Source: Clostridiaceae bacterium
GTDB lineage: Bacteria; Bacillota; Clostridia; Saccharofermentanales; DTU023
Length of the DNA stretch: 37,610 nt
Direction of reading: 5' to 3'
NCBI GenBank assembly: GCA_012841015.1
Contig: DUVN01000009.1
Span: 1-37,610, forward strand
The notes under the pieces were generated by a model, which ran no database searches, was not told the origin of the DNA, and saw only the letters and a list, made by a program, of their open reading frames with translations. Below are positions 17,618 to 25,851 of the stretch, one piece after another; the stretch's first letter is position 1, and each line of letters opens with the position of its first letter. The position numbers were made by a program, and so were the translations under genes.

Positions 17618-17664
17618 AAAAAAGCTGTCTCATCTTCGCTATTAAAGAGCAGTTATGAGACAGC
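17618..17664 (-). terminator. Rho-independent terminator after rplM-rpsI
   Basis: Read on the minus strand, GCTGTCTCAT (17664-17655) is perfectly inverted as ATGAGACAGC (17633-17624), with a 21-base loop and then six T residues. It begins 38 bases after the rpsI stop. It separates the ribosomal protein operon from tsaE. Confidence 0.9.
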
Positions 17665-17702
17665 CATTTTCGCAAATATATACAACAATGCGTGCTGAAG
17701 CA

Positions 17703-18104
17703 TCAACGCTTGGAGAACTGAGAAGCTTTTCTCGCTTTCTTGAGTCCAGGCTTTTTGCGTTCTTTGACACGGGCATCCCTTGTTAGAAAACCATGTTTTC
17801 TCATCGTCTTTTTGTACTGTTCGCTGTCTGCATCGACAAGAGCGCGAGCAATCCCGTGGCGGATGGCACCCGCCTGACCGGCGATGCCGCCACCACGCAC
17901 ATTGACGACAATGTCATAGCGATCGGTGACATTCGCAGCGACGATGGGCTGGCGAACAATCATGCGAAGAGTTTCAAGAGGGAAATACTCTTCAAACGAT
18001 TTTTTGTTAACTGTAATCGTACCAGAACCAGGGTATAACCTGACACGTGCCACGGCTTCCTTCCTGCGTCCTGTTCCGTAAAAATATCCTTGCTGATTAG
18101 CCAT
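17703..18104 (-). CDS. rpsI: Ribosomal protein uS9
   Basis: The 133-residue protein has the S9 features: [13 protein letters not shown] at about 9-21, the [19 protein letters not shown] segment at about 71-89, and a C-terminal basic tail ending in the conserved Q-F-S-K-R. The tail reaches the P-site tRNA in the 30S subunit. It follows rplM by 18 bases, the standard bacterial pair. Confidence 0.98.
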   Translation of the reverse strand: MANQQGYFYGTGRRKEAVARVRLYPGSGTITVNKKSFEEYFPLETLRMIVRQPIVAANVTDRYDIVVNVRGGGIAGQAGAIRHGIARALVDADSEQYKKTMRKHGFLTRDARVKERKKPGLKKARKASQFSKR

Positions 18105-18122
18105 CTCTCCATTCCCCCGTCA

Positions 18123-18551
18123 CTATAACTCAATTTTTTCCGGCTTTTGCGCCTTGTGCTTGTGATTCGGGCCAGCGTAAACTTTGAGTTTTCGGAACAT
18201 CGCCCGCCCGAGCGAATTCTTCGGCAACATACCGCGAACGGCTTTCTCCAAAACGCGTTCAGGGTGTTTCGCCATCATGCGCTCGTACGGAACCTCTCGC
18301 AAACCGCTCGGATAACCAGTATGGCGGCGGTATACTTTTTGTTGCTCTTTCTTACCGGAAAGGACTACTTTATCAGCATTCACAACAATGACAAAATCGC
18401 CCATATCCATATGGGGTGTGTACTCCGGTTTATTTTTTCCACGCAGGATGGCCGCAATCTCGGTCGCCAACCGCCCGAGAACTTTTCCTTCGGCGTCGAC
18501 GAGATACCAGCGGCGATCCACATCGCTTGCTTTTGGCATATACGTTTTCAT
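18123..18551 (-). CDS. rplM: Ribosomal protein uL13
   Basis: The 142-residue protein matches L13 in full: an N-terminal [16 protein letters not shown], the [21 protein letters not shown] segment, and [12 protein letters not shown] near residue 107. It assembles early in the 50S subunit. A GGAGGAAG ribosome binding site precedes it. Promoter and leader are listed separately. Confidence 0.98.
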   Translation of the reverse strand: MKTYMPKASDVDRRWYLVDAEGKVLGRLATEIAAILRGKNKPEYTPHMDMGDFVIVVNADKVVLSGKKEQQKVYRRHTGYPSGLREVPYERMMAKHPERVLEKAVRGMLPKNSLGRAMFRKLKVYAGPNHKHKAQKPEKIEL

Positions 18552-18602
18552 TGCTATTCTCTTCCTCCAACTATTGCGCGCGACACGCGTCGGCGTGACA
18601 CG
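18552..18602 (-). promoter_or_regulatory. Short structured leader of rplM
   Basis: The ~50-base leader between the inferred transcription start and rplM contains GC-rich self-complementary segments. Examples are CGTGTC with GACGCG (one G-U pair) and a CACG...CGTG pair. L13 leaders with autoregulatory hairpins are known in Firmicutes, and this could be one. I cannot match it to a defined family by eye. Confidence 0.35.
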
Positions 18603-18608
18603 GAGACA

Positions 18609-18637
18609 ATCTTAACAGGATGTTTCGTCGCTGTCAA
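18609..18637 (-). promoter_or_regulatory. Sigma-A-type promoter of rplM-rpsI
   Basis: On the minus strand TTGACA (18637-18632) is followed after exactly 17 bases by TAAGAT (18614-18609). It lies 58 bases upstream of the rplM start. Consensus -35, near-consensus -10 and ideal spacing make this the best promoter in the window. Confidence 0.85.
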
Positions 18638-18733
18638 TACATTTGCAAAATAACTTTAGAATTCGACTGATTTCGCTAGTTTCATACGATATTCGCACGT
18701 TTTCTCTTGTTTTGAACACATGATTGAACGGTC

Positions 18734-20515
18734 TTAGCGGCGCCGATTGCGATAATCAAAAGGGTCTCGACCGGGCGATCGATTGTCTGGCTCTTGACGC
18801 GATCGACTTTCACGTTGCGATTCATGCCACGGTTGATCTGGCGGGCGTAGACGGCGGCGTTCACCAGCGTATGGATCCAGATTCGATTTTCGACGATCTT
18901 GCACATCGTACGACTGACGTCTTGGATCGTACGTCTGACGTTCGTCATCACGCTCATATGATTGGCGACGTCTTATATCGTACTGCTGACGTTCGTCATC
19001 ACGATCGTATGATTGACGGCGTCTTGTATCGTACTGCTGACGTTCGTCATTACGATCGTATGATAGGCGGCGTCTTGTATCGTTCTGTTGGCGTTCATCA
19101 TCACGATCGTATGGCTCGAACACTTGAAGTCCAGCGATAAAATCGTTTGCTTGGCGTCTTGCGGCGGCAGATCTTGATCGACGCCTCCCTCTCCCTGCAA
19201 TGCGCACGAAGAGCCAGATAAATAAAGACAAGACCGCCAAAAGTCCAATCACCAACAAAACTTGGAACACCACAGGCAAGGCTTTTATGCTCGCAAATAC
19301 ACCTGATCCGCCGTTTGTAGCAGTCGTTCCCGGAACAGTCGAGATGACTCCCGGTGAAGCGCTCGCGTTTGATTGTTCTGAATGATTGGGGAATGGTGTG
19401 TCAGAGTGATCCGACGGCACGATACTCGGAGCTTTCGTAAGAGTTGGGACGGTCGGTGACAGAAGATGGGCACGATCCTCGATGACAGGACAGCCAAGCC
19501 TTTTCGCCGCTTCCTCCATGAGCGCACGCACCGGTATGGCCCGCCCAAGCCACGAGTTACTTGCATGTGCACTGGGCAGCGTGATGCCTAGAGCGGCACA
19601 GATGATCAGTCTTCCGTCTTGCGTCACACCGGAACCGACGAGACACTTACCTGCCTGCGGTGTTGTGCCTGTCTTGACGCCTGTATACCGAACAAAATAC
19701 TGTGAACCAAACATGTCTGCACCGTAAGTAACAAGCACGTTCGAATTTGACATCGACGCCCAGAGAGGATCTTTATGTTTCTCATTGGTCGGCAACCGAT
19801 AACGCCTCATGCCCACAATGTGCGCTATTTGTGGTTTTTTCATCGCTTCGAGTGTAATATAGGCGAGATCGCGCGCCGTCGTGTAGTGGCTTTGATCGCG
19901 CTCATCGAACCCTGCAGGATTCGTAAAATGCGTATTCTTAAGCCCTAACATTCTGGCCTGTTCGTTCATCTTTTTCGCGAAATAATCCTGCGATTTCTTT
20001 GGGTCATTTAGATTTGACGGATCGATCGCGCCGTATGCGCCTCCGTAATTCTGAGCAATCACTCGTGCGACATCGTTGGCTGACGCAATGAGTAACGCGG
20101 CCATCGCATCGAGCGTTCTGATCTCGTCTCCCTCCTTAAGTCCTCTTATACGCGCAGAATTCGGATCCCCCAACGTAATGGCAAGCTTAGAGACCTTCAA
20201 CATCCGATCAGGGTCGTAATTTTCATCATTGATTAGAGTGAGCGCTGTCATAATCTTCGTCGTGCTTGCATTTGCGCGCCGAGCGTCGGCGTTGTGCTCC
20301 AAGATGACTTCTCCCGTATCGCCATCAATGACACAATAAGCAGCGGCTTTGACCTCTTCAAAGGTCATCCAACCCTCATCGGCTACAATAACATTGGCCG
20401 GACAACCAAAAACAATGGTAAGCGATAAAATCAGAGACAAAATGAAAGCCGTTCGACCTTTGAGGATAACGTGCCCGACTCCAATTGTTCTTCGTTCCTG
20501 TCGTCTTATGCGCAT
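18734..20515 (-). CDS. D-alanyl-D-alanine carboxypeptidase with C-terminal membrane anchor and repeat tail
   Basis: The 593-residue protein has an N-terminal signal segment (about 19-45) and a peptidase S11 (DacF/PBP5-type) domain. That domain carries ASTTK (S84, K87), SAN (145-147) and KTG (281-283), the full active-site set. It removes the terminal D-Ala of peptidoglycan stem peptides. A Ser/Thr/Pro linker (about 350-405) leads to a transmembrane helix (about 414-438). The tail after it (439-593) is very rich in Arg, Asp and Gln and contains four 17-residue repeats of the form SYDRDDERQQYDTRRRQ (468-534). By topology this tail should be cytoplasmic, which is unusual. The start at 20515 was chosen for its AAGGAG site. 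The gene follows the TPR membrane protein by 122 bases. Confidence 0.9.
   Translation of the reverse strand: MRIRRQERRTIGVGHVILKGRTAFILSLILSLTIVFGCPANVIVADEGWMTFEEVKAAAYCVIDGDTGEVILEHNADARRANASTTKIMTALTLINDENYDPDRMLKVSKLAITLGDPNSARIRGLKEGDEIRTLDAMAALLIASANDVARVIAQNYGGAYGAIDPSNLNDPKKSQDYFAKKMNEQARMLGLKNTHFTNPAGFDERDQSHYTTARDLAYITLEAMKKPQIAHIVGMRRYRLPTNEKHKDPLWASMSNSNVLVTYGADMFGSQYFVRYTGVKTGTTPQAGKCLVGSGVTQDGRLIICAALGITLPSAHASNSWLGRAIPVRALMEEAAKRLGCPVIEDRAHLLSPTVPTLTKAPSIVPSDHSDTPFPNHSEQSNASASPGVISTVPGTTATNGGSGVFASIKALPVVFQVLLVIGLLAVLSLFIWLFVRIAGRGRRRSRSAAARRQANDFIAGLQVFEPYDRDDERQQNDTRRRLSYDRNDERQQYDTRRRQSYDRDDERQQYDIRRRQSYERDDERQTYDPRRQSYDVQDRRKSNLDPYAGERRRLRPPDQPWHESQRESRSRQEPDNRSPGRDPFDYRNRRR
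18914..19114 (-). repeat. 51-bp coding tandem repeat (four units) in the carboxypeptidase tail
   Basis: Four consecutive units of 51, 51, 51 and 48 bases encode residues 468-534. Adjacent units are very similar at DNA level, with TACTGCTGACGTTCGTCAT on the plus strand appearing in two of them. This indicates expansion by slippage or unequal recombination. Degenerate further copies follow towards the C-terminus. Confidence 0.85.
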
Positions 20516-20637
20516 CGCACACTCCTTACTAAGACACCTCATACTCGTTACCCGCTCAACAGAAAAAATTGGACGCATCATTGTATTGATGGTTCTAATG
20601 GTCATTTCATCACGAAAGCCCATTGGTCAAGCACAAA

Positions 20638-21459
20638 CTATTCTTCGCTTTCAATTTCCCCGAACGCTTTTTTATAAGCATCTAGGATATCGCTGATCGA
20701 TTCGTCTTCCTCTTCCCGTTCACTGAGTGCTGCCTCAAGCCATTCGAGACGCGTGCGTCGGTTTTCATTCGCCACAATCGACGGTCGAATCACAAAGTAA
20801 AAAATCAAAAACAAAACGGATGCAACAATCACGGCAATCAGTAAACCATAGACTAGCTTTGTTGTACCAGTGCTTGATGAATCAACGCCCTGCCTAAAAT
20901 CGCCGCCTGAGCGCAGGATTTCCTCCTGCTCTCTCCTAGATGCCATCTGCACGCGGCCAGTACCGTCTTCATCGGCTGCGCGCTGCAGTATACCGCTACT
21001 CGCAAGGCTCGCGCGGACAGGCAACAACTTATGCTCTCTTCTTCTCTTTGAGCTATCACGTGCTTCTTCTCTGATGCGCTCTTCTCGCGCTTCCTTGCGC
21101 CACTCATTAATCATGGGCGCTGCGTTGGCGTCAGGCGAAGCGAGCAATACTTTTTCGAATTGCTTCTCTGCCTCAGCAAAACGCTGTGATTTTGCGAGCA
21201 GGAGTCCGTAGAGACATGACGACTCGATGAAGTGCGGCCACCTCACACTCAGTTTCTCCAATGCGATCATCGCGACATCGGTGTTGTCTGTTCTTACCTG
21301 ATCAATCGCACGATTGTAAACGGAAATGATCCGTTCACGCTCACTTCCCGAGACAGGCAACTCCCGAGGCAAATTGTCAATTTTTGTGAACTTAGAGATC
21401 ACCCGACCCCAATCGAATACATCTGCCTTACTTTTTACTGGAGGGTTCGTGTAATTCAT
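20638..21459 (-). CDS. TPR-containing single-pass membrane protein, unrecognised
   Basis: I do not recognise a specific family. The 273-residue protein has no signal peptide. Residues about 43-115 look like two tetratricopeptide-type helical repeats (R-A-I-D-Q-V-R-T-D-N, then A-E-A-E-K-Q-F-E-K-V-L-L-A-S-P-D). A strongly charged stretch follows (about 120-143), then a polar linker and one transmembrane helix (about 201-224). The C-terminal ~45 residues are acidic and helical (E-E-E-D-E-S-I-S-D-I-L). The ATG has an excellent AGGAGGAAGGAA site. It sits between folC and the carboxypeptidase in the envelope block, so a scaffolding role at the membrane is a guess. Confidence 0.75.
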   Translation of the reverse strand: MNYTNPPVKSKADVFDWGRVISKFTKIDNLPRELPVSGSERERIISVYNRAIDQVRTDNTDVAMIALEKLSVRWPHFIESSCLYGLLLAKSQRFAEAEKQFEKVLLASPDANAAPMINEWRKEAREERIREEARDSSKRRREHKLLPVRASLASSGILQRAADEDGTGRVQMASRREQEEILRSGGDFRQGVDSSSTGTTKLVYGLLIAVIVASVLFLIFYFVIRPSIVANENRRTRLEWLEAALSEREEEDESISDILDAYKKAFGEIESEE

Positions 21460-21494
21460 ATCAGTTCCTTCCTCCTAGAGCTACCTATGGAAAG

Positions 21495-22883
21495 CTATTT
21501 CTTTCCATCTAAGAGATCATGCACGGCAGACTTAACACCTGCCGCCAAATAGAGAGAGCCACAGGCGCAGATCAAAGCATTATTCTCCTCGGCAATCTTC
21601 AGCGCTTGTGCCATAGCAGAGTAAATATCTGCCTCCGCAACAATGAACGTCTCTCTATCATTATGCACCATAATACGAGCAACTGTTTTCGCCAATGTCT
21701 CGGCGTCAAGTTTTCGTTCGCTCGGCGGCTCCGTCGCAACAATCCCTGCGATGCGAACACTCGTATCATCGAGAAGCGCCCCCAACATTCTCTCATAATC
21801 TTTGTCAGAAAATAAGCCGAGGATATAGACGATGGGATCATCACCAGATAAACGAGAGAGCGCTTCTTTGAGGCCGAGCATTCCCTGAAGATTATGCGCA
21901 CCATCGAGCAAGATAAAAGGTGACCGCGACAACACTTCCAAACGTGCAGGCCAAACAGTCGTCTCAATACCGCGTCTGATCGCTTCTGAGTCTGCAAGTC
22001 CGGCATTTGCTATGGCGAGTGCCGACTGCATCGCGTAAATTGGCTGATAGGGCCCAAGAAGTTTTGTCGAATACTCACGTCCTGTATGGCGCGATCGGAA
22101 CTTCTGTCCCTCCCTTCCATACTCCAATACCTCTATGTCGTCATGCCCGATAAATGTTAGAGGGGCATTAAGATCTTGACTCCTCTCCTCAAACACACGG
22201 CGCACATCTGCTGCATCTTCTGGCGAAAGAAGCGCATCCGACGGATTGTAAGCGTAGACGGGTGTCCCATACTTAATAACGCCTGCCTTCTCGCTCATGA
22301 TTTCCACCATTGTATTGCCTAGACGATCCATATGGTCGTAACCGGGCGATGCCATCAGCGTGGCAACGGGTTTCTCAAGGATGTTAGTCGAATCGAGGCG
22401 CCCTCCGAGACCTGTCTCGAGTACAGCGTAATCACAACCTTGTTCTTTAAACCAGAGAAAAGCGACTGCCGTGATCATATCGAATTGAGTCACGTGCATC
22501 CCCGTCTCCGCCGCAACTTGTTCTGCCGTCTTCCCGACAACACCCATTAGGCGGACGACATCGACATCAGGAATTTCACCTGTCGTCAGATCGGCGTCGT
22601 AGCGCTCAAGGTCAGTAGGTCCGTCAAGCACGCGTATGCGCTCGTTAAAACGGACAAGGTAGGGCGACGTATACCACCCGACTTTGTGACCAGCTTGACA
22701 CAAAATATGCGTTAAGTAACTACTGATCGACCCTTTACCGTTCGTGCAGGCGACATGGAACGACTCCATGTAACGCCATGGGTCACCAAGGTGACGGTAC
22801 AGGCAAAGAGCCCGTTCGCAACTCAAGTTAGCTCCGAACACCTCTGCTTTATTGATTGTATCGAGTGCCGCATCTATATTCAT
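21495..22883 (-). CDS. folC: Bifunctional folylpolyglutamate/dihydrofolate synthase
   Basis: The 462-residue Mur-ligase-family enzyme adds glutamate to folates, and possibly forms dihydrofolate. The P-loop is ACTNGKGSIS (45-54), followed by Y-T-S-P-Y-L-V-R-F-N-E-R-I-R, the E-T-G-L-G-G-R-L-D-S-T-N motif and, in the C-terminal ligase domain, F-I-L-L-D-G-A-H-N. Length is normal. The GGAGG lies about 14 bases before the ATG, rather far, but no better start exists. It lies 64 bases after gtrA and 35 before the TPR gene. Its neighbours are envelope genes, so the link to folate metabolism is probably incidental. Confidence 0.95.
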   Translation of the reverse strand: MNIDAALDTINKAEVFGANLSCERALCLYRHLGDPWRYMESFHVACTNGKGSISSYLTHILCQAGHKVGWYTSPYLVRFNERIRVLDGPTDLERYDADLTTGEIPDVDVVRLMGVVGKTAEQVAAETGMHVTQFDMITAVAFLWFKEQGCDYAVLETGLGGRLDSTNILEKPVATLMASPGYDHMDRLGNTMVEIMSEKAGVIKYGTPVYAYNPSDALLSPEDAADVRRVFEERSQDLNAPLTFIGHDDIEVLEYGREGQKFRSRHTGREYSTKLLGPYQPIYAMQSALAIANAGLADSEAIRRGIETTVWPARLEVLSRSPFILLDGAHNLQGMLGLKEALSRLSGDDPIVYILGLFSDKDYERMLGALLDDTSVRIAGIVATEPPSERKLDAETLAKTVARIMVHNDRETFIVAEADIYSAMAQALKIAEENNALICACGSLYLAAGVKSAVHDLLDGKK

Positions 22884-22947
22884 CTACTTTTCGATATCCT
22901 CCGGACAAAACTACAGAGAATCATAACATATTTAAAGAGAATAACAC

Positions 22948-23466
22948 TCAATCACAATCGTCATCTGAATGAATTGATGTCGACACACTCTCTGCCTCTA
23001 CTGCAGCGCATTGATTGTCGTCACCACAGCGCTGCTCTTCCTTGAACACGTAAAATTTTCCTGTCACGCGATTGCCTAGGACGACAAAGAGGAGCGCGAT
23101 AAGTTTAGCGACCGGAAGCTTTGGGAATAACTCGTACGTAATATTGAGCCCATAATACAAAATCGGATAGACAAGGTAGGTGAAAAACACTGAAATAGCG
23201 ATGCGCGTACCAGTAAACCTTAGAAATTCTTTGAAGAGGTTGTCTTTCGAACGGAAAACCCAGATGCGGTTCATCACATACGCGACAATGACCGAGGCAA
23301 CAATCGCAGGAAAATTAGATAAATACCATTTTCCAAGACCAAGTACACCGCTGAGAAACGCGAATACGCCTAGATCAACAATCGTCGCAACAACACCTGA
23401 GATAAAGTAGCGAACAAACTCCCACGTGAAGAACAAATCTTTCAACCGTGCCAATATCTTACTCAC
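22948..23466 (-). CDS. GtrA-like four-helix membrane protein
   Basis: The 172-residue protein carries the GtrA pattern: an N-terminal F-V-R-Y-F-I-S-G-V-V-A-T-I-V-D-L-G-V-F segment, four transmembrane helices, and a V-M-N-R-I-W-V-F-R loop at about 64-72. The final helix ends N-R-V-T-G-K-F-Y-V-F. GtrA-type proteins are thought to move or handle polyprenyl-linked sugars for glycosylation of surface polymers. The start codon is GTG, and it overlaps the stop of the cohesin gene in GTGA, so the two are translationally coupled. The last ~30 residues form an acidic cytoplasmic tail. No glycosyltransferase gene is seen nearby. Confidence 0.85.
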   Translation of the reverse strand: MSKILARLKDLFFTWEFVRYFISGVVATIVDLGVFAFLSGVLGLGKWYLSNFPAIVASVIVAYVMNRIWVFRSKDNLFKEFLRFTGTRIAISVFFTYLVYPILYYGLNITYELFPKLPVAKLIALLFVVLGNRVTGKFYVFKEEQRCGDDNQCAAVEAESVSTSIHSDDDCD

Positions 23467-25754
23467 AGCTCATCCTCATCGAGAGCGTCATCGATCGGTC
23501 TTGTGCTTTCAATACCCTGAAGACGTTTCAACGGAATACGTCGCATCGGGCGATTCCCTTTCATCCCAGGCTGTATGATCGTTCTACCTGTTTCAGCGAC
23601 TACTTCAACTTCTGTATCGTCTTGAGTGACATCTTCCGATTCAGTCGTATCTTCATCGCTTGCCTCTACATCACCCAAACGTTCAGGCGCCACCATGCGC
23701 CGTTGGCGACGCGCCGACGATAATTCAACAGCTCTTTGAAGATCGGCCCACTCGCTTTCTAACGTTCGTGTCGGCGGCAGGACATTAGTAACAGTCGTCA
23801 CAACTTCTTGGCCGTCTGCCAAAGTCTCACCACGCATTGTTGTTAGTTTGTCGTCAACGATCTGCTCGTGATCGTCTAAATCATCGGGTGATTCTTCCTT
23901 ATTGAGGTCCATCGGATCCTCGCTACGCGTCGACTGATCTATCATATCGACAATCCCTAATTGCGCCCACGATTTCTGTTCCCACACAAGATCATCATCT
24001 GCTATCTCTTCATTGAGTAGACTCCAGTCGACTTGCTCATGTCGCTCGTCGTTTCCATCGAAAGATTCATCATCTAAAGAAAAGTCTTGTTCAAGCTTTT
24101 TTGCTTTTTTCGCGCGCACGATGCCACGAATCAGCAGCAGGAGGAGAATGACTAAAACAGCAATAGCAGCACCCGGTACCCACGTCGGAATTGTCAAGCC
24201 TAGGAAAGTCAACGTTTTTTTCTCGCTAGCACCGGTGACAAGTTCACTTGTGCTAGGTGTTGTTGTCGAGGTGAGTAATTCAGTCGGAGTTGTCGTCGGC
24301 TGATAAGAAGCGATCGGCTCATGGTAATCAAGGAATGTCCGTGCCAGCGGCACAAGCCAAAGATCTGCGCGAATCAGCGAATCGAGCGTCCGATCGTAAA
24401 AATAGAGCATCTTCTTCTCACTGTCATTCATTCTGAGAGCAACCAAGAGAAGTTCGTCTGGTATCTCGACAGAGACACCTTGCCATGTCAGCCGATCGTC
24501 CTCACCTGAAGGGTTCGTCGACGTCGGATCGTTCGAATCGCCCGTCGATTCTGGCACTTCTCCCTCGTAGACACGCCAATCGGGCACACGAGTATCGGAA
24601 TCAACCTTGGACATCAGATCGTAATACGCATCGTGCGTTACATAATAACCCTTGGCAGGAAGATAAGCAGGTACTTTTACGCCACGGATGTCGTATGTCT
24701 TAAGCTCAAACCCCTGAGGGAGTCGATCATTGGGAACGATCGAAAAAGTAAAGTAACGAGACGACCACTCTGTTCTGAAATAGGGAACGTAAAGAGACGT
24801 CTCTTCGTCGCAATAATAGAAACGCGCTTCTCCCCCTTCATCTGATAACCAGAAAAGTTTATAAGGCAACGTTGATGAACGATAGATTGTCATGGGCGTC
24901 TCGTAATCGTTGATCTCTTCTGCACTGAAAGATATAGGAATATTTTCATCTGCAGGAACTGATTCCGGTACATTGAGCAAGGCTCCGTCGTACCGCTTAG
25001 CAAAGAACGCGATAACCGGCCCTGTCGCTGCTGAAGATGTTTCTGTCGTTGTGATCGGCGTCGTCTCAGTGATTGTGGTTGTGTCGGTTATCGTCGTGGT
25101 GGCCGTGGGAGTCGTGCTGCTCTTCGTTGACTTTGATGTCGTGGTCGTTGTCGTTCGCGGCGTCGTTGTTTTCGGTGTCATCGTGGTCTTTGGTGTTGTA
25201 GACGTCGTTTTCTTTGTTGTTGTGGTCGTTTTTGAAGTAGTGGTCTTCGGCGTTGTTGTCTTTGGCGTCGTGGGCACAGCAGGTGTGATTGTGATGGAGA
25301 CAGGAGCCCCCGGAATAATTGTATTTTCTTCAGGATCAATGATGCCATCATTCGCTTCAAGGATTTTGATGGTTGCCTTCCCGGCAGCCTTGGCTTTGAA
25401 GGTCAGCGAAATTGCCCGTCCGACAACTGCAGACTGCGTTCTGGAAACAGTTACGCCGACATTGAGCTGATTGCCGGTGCCTCCTTCGTGAAAATCTCCC
25501 GCTAATCCGGAAACATTTTTCCCGCTGACATATTGGAGAGTAGAACTGTCGTAAGACAATTTAAACCCAAAACTGCGTGTCTCTGCTCTTGGAGAGAAAC
25601 TTAGCGTAACAGTAAATGTCTGACCGACCGTTGCCTTATCACGTGACGCGGAAATCGTAGCTCTCCGTGTAGCAGCCATGACGACAAAAGATATCGATAG
25701 CGTCATGGCAAGGAAACAGACGATGATAAGGGCAATATACTTTCTAATCTTCAT
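23463..25754 (-). CDS. Membrane-anchored protein with one cohesin-like domain
   Basis: The 763-residue protein has a signal peptide (about 1-28). A cohesin-like beta-sandwich follows (about 32-157), with the V-G-Q-T-F-T-V-T-L-S-F opening strand, F-G-F-K-L-S-Y-D-S-S-T-L-Q-Y and the closing strands K-A-A-G-K-A-T-I-K and P-V-S-I-T-I. Next come a Thr-rich linker (about 160-242) and an unrecognised extracellular region (about 246-480). A second Thr-rich stretch leads to a transmembrane helix (about 527-543) and a ~218-residue acidic tail that should be cytoplasmic. Cohesins bind dockerins, and the gene immediately upstream ends in one. Its stop overlaps the gtrA GTG. The Shine-Dalgarno is weak. 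The cohesin call rests on pattern and context; related beta-sandwich domains are possible. Confidence 0.8.
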   Translation of the reverse strand: MKIRKYIALIIVCFLAMTLSISFVVMAATRRATISASRDKATVGQTFTVTLSFSPRAETRSFGFKLSYDSSTLQYVSGKNVSGLAGDFHEGGTGNQLNVGVTVSRTQSAVVGRAISLTFKAKAAGKATIKILEANDGIIDPEENTIIPGAPVSITITPAVPTTPKTTTPKTTTSKTTTTTKKTTSTTPKTTMTPKTTTPRTTTTTTSKSTKSSTTPTATTTITDTTTITETTPITTTETSSAATGPVIAFFAKRYDGALLNVPESVPADENIPISFSAEEINDYETPMTIYRSSTLPYKLFWLSDEGGEARFYYCDEETSLYVPYFRTEWSSRYFTFSIVPNDRLPQGFELKTYDIRGVKVPAYLPAKGYYVTHDAYYDLMSKVDSDTRVPDWRVYEGEVPESTGDSNDPTSTNPSGEDDRLTWQGVSVEIPDELLLVALRMNDSEKKMLYFYDRTLDSLIRADLWLVPLARTFLDYHEPIASYQPTTTPTELLTSTTTPSTSELVTGASEKKTLTFLGLTIPTWVPGAAIAVLVILLLLLIRGIVRAKKAKKLEQDFSLDDESFDGNDERHEQVDWSLLNEEIADDDLVWEQKSWAQLGIVDMIDQSTRSEDPMDLNKEESPDDLDDHEQIVDDKLTTMRGETLADGQEVVTTVTNVLPPTRTLESEWADLQRAVELSSARRQRRMVAPERLGDVEASDEDTTESEDVTQDDTEVEVVAETGRTIIQPGMKGNRPMRRIPLKRLQGIESTRPIDDALDEDEL

Positions 25755-25851
25755 AAGTTGTAACCAATCTCTTTGAACAATCTTTGAGAAGTCATACTAT
25801 GCCAGCTGCAATGACGGTTTCTAATCGACCGTAAATTCATCTCTGACATAA

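Noticed and set aside
24910-25470. 186-codon plus-strand open frame with long Val-rich runs
   Set aside because: It is the antisense shadow of the Thr-rich linker and cohesin domain of the minus-strand gene.
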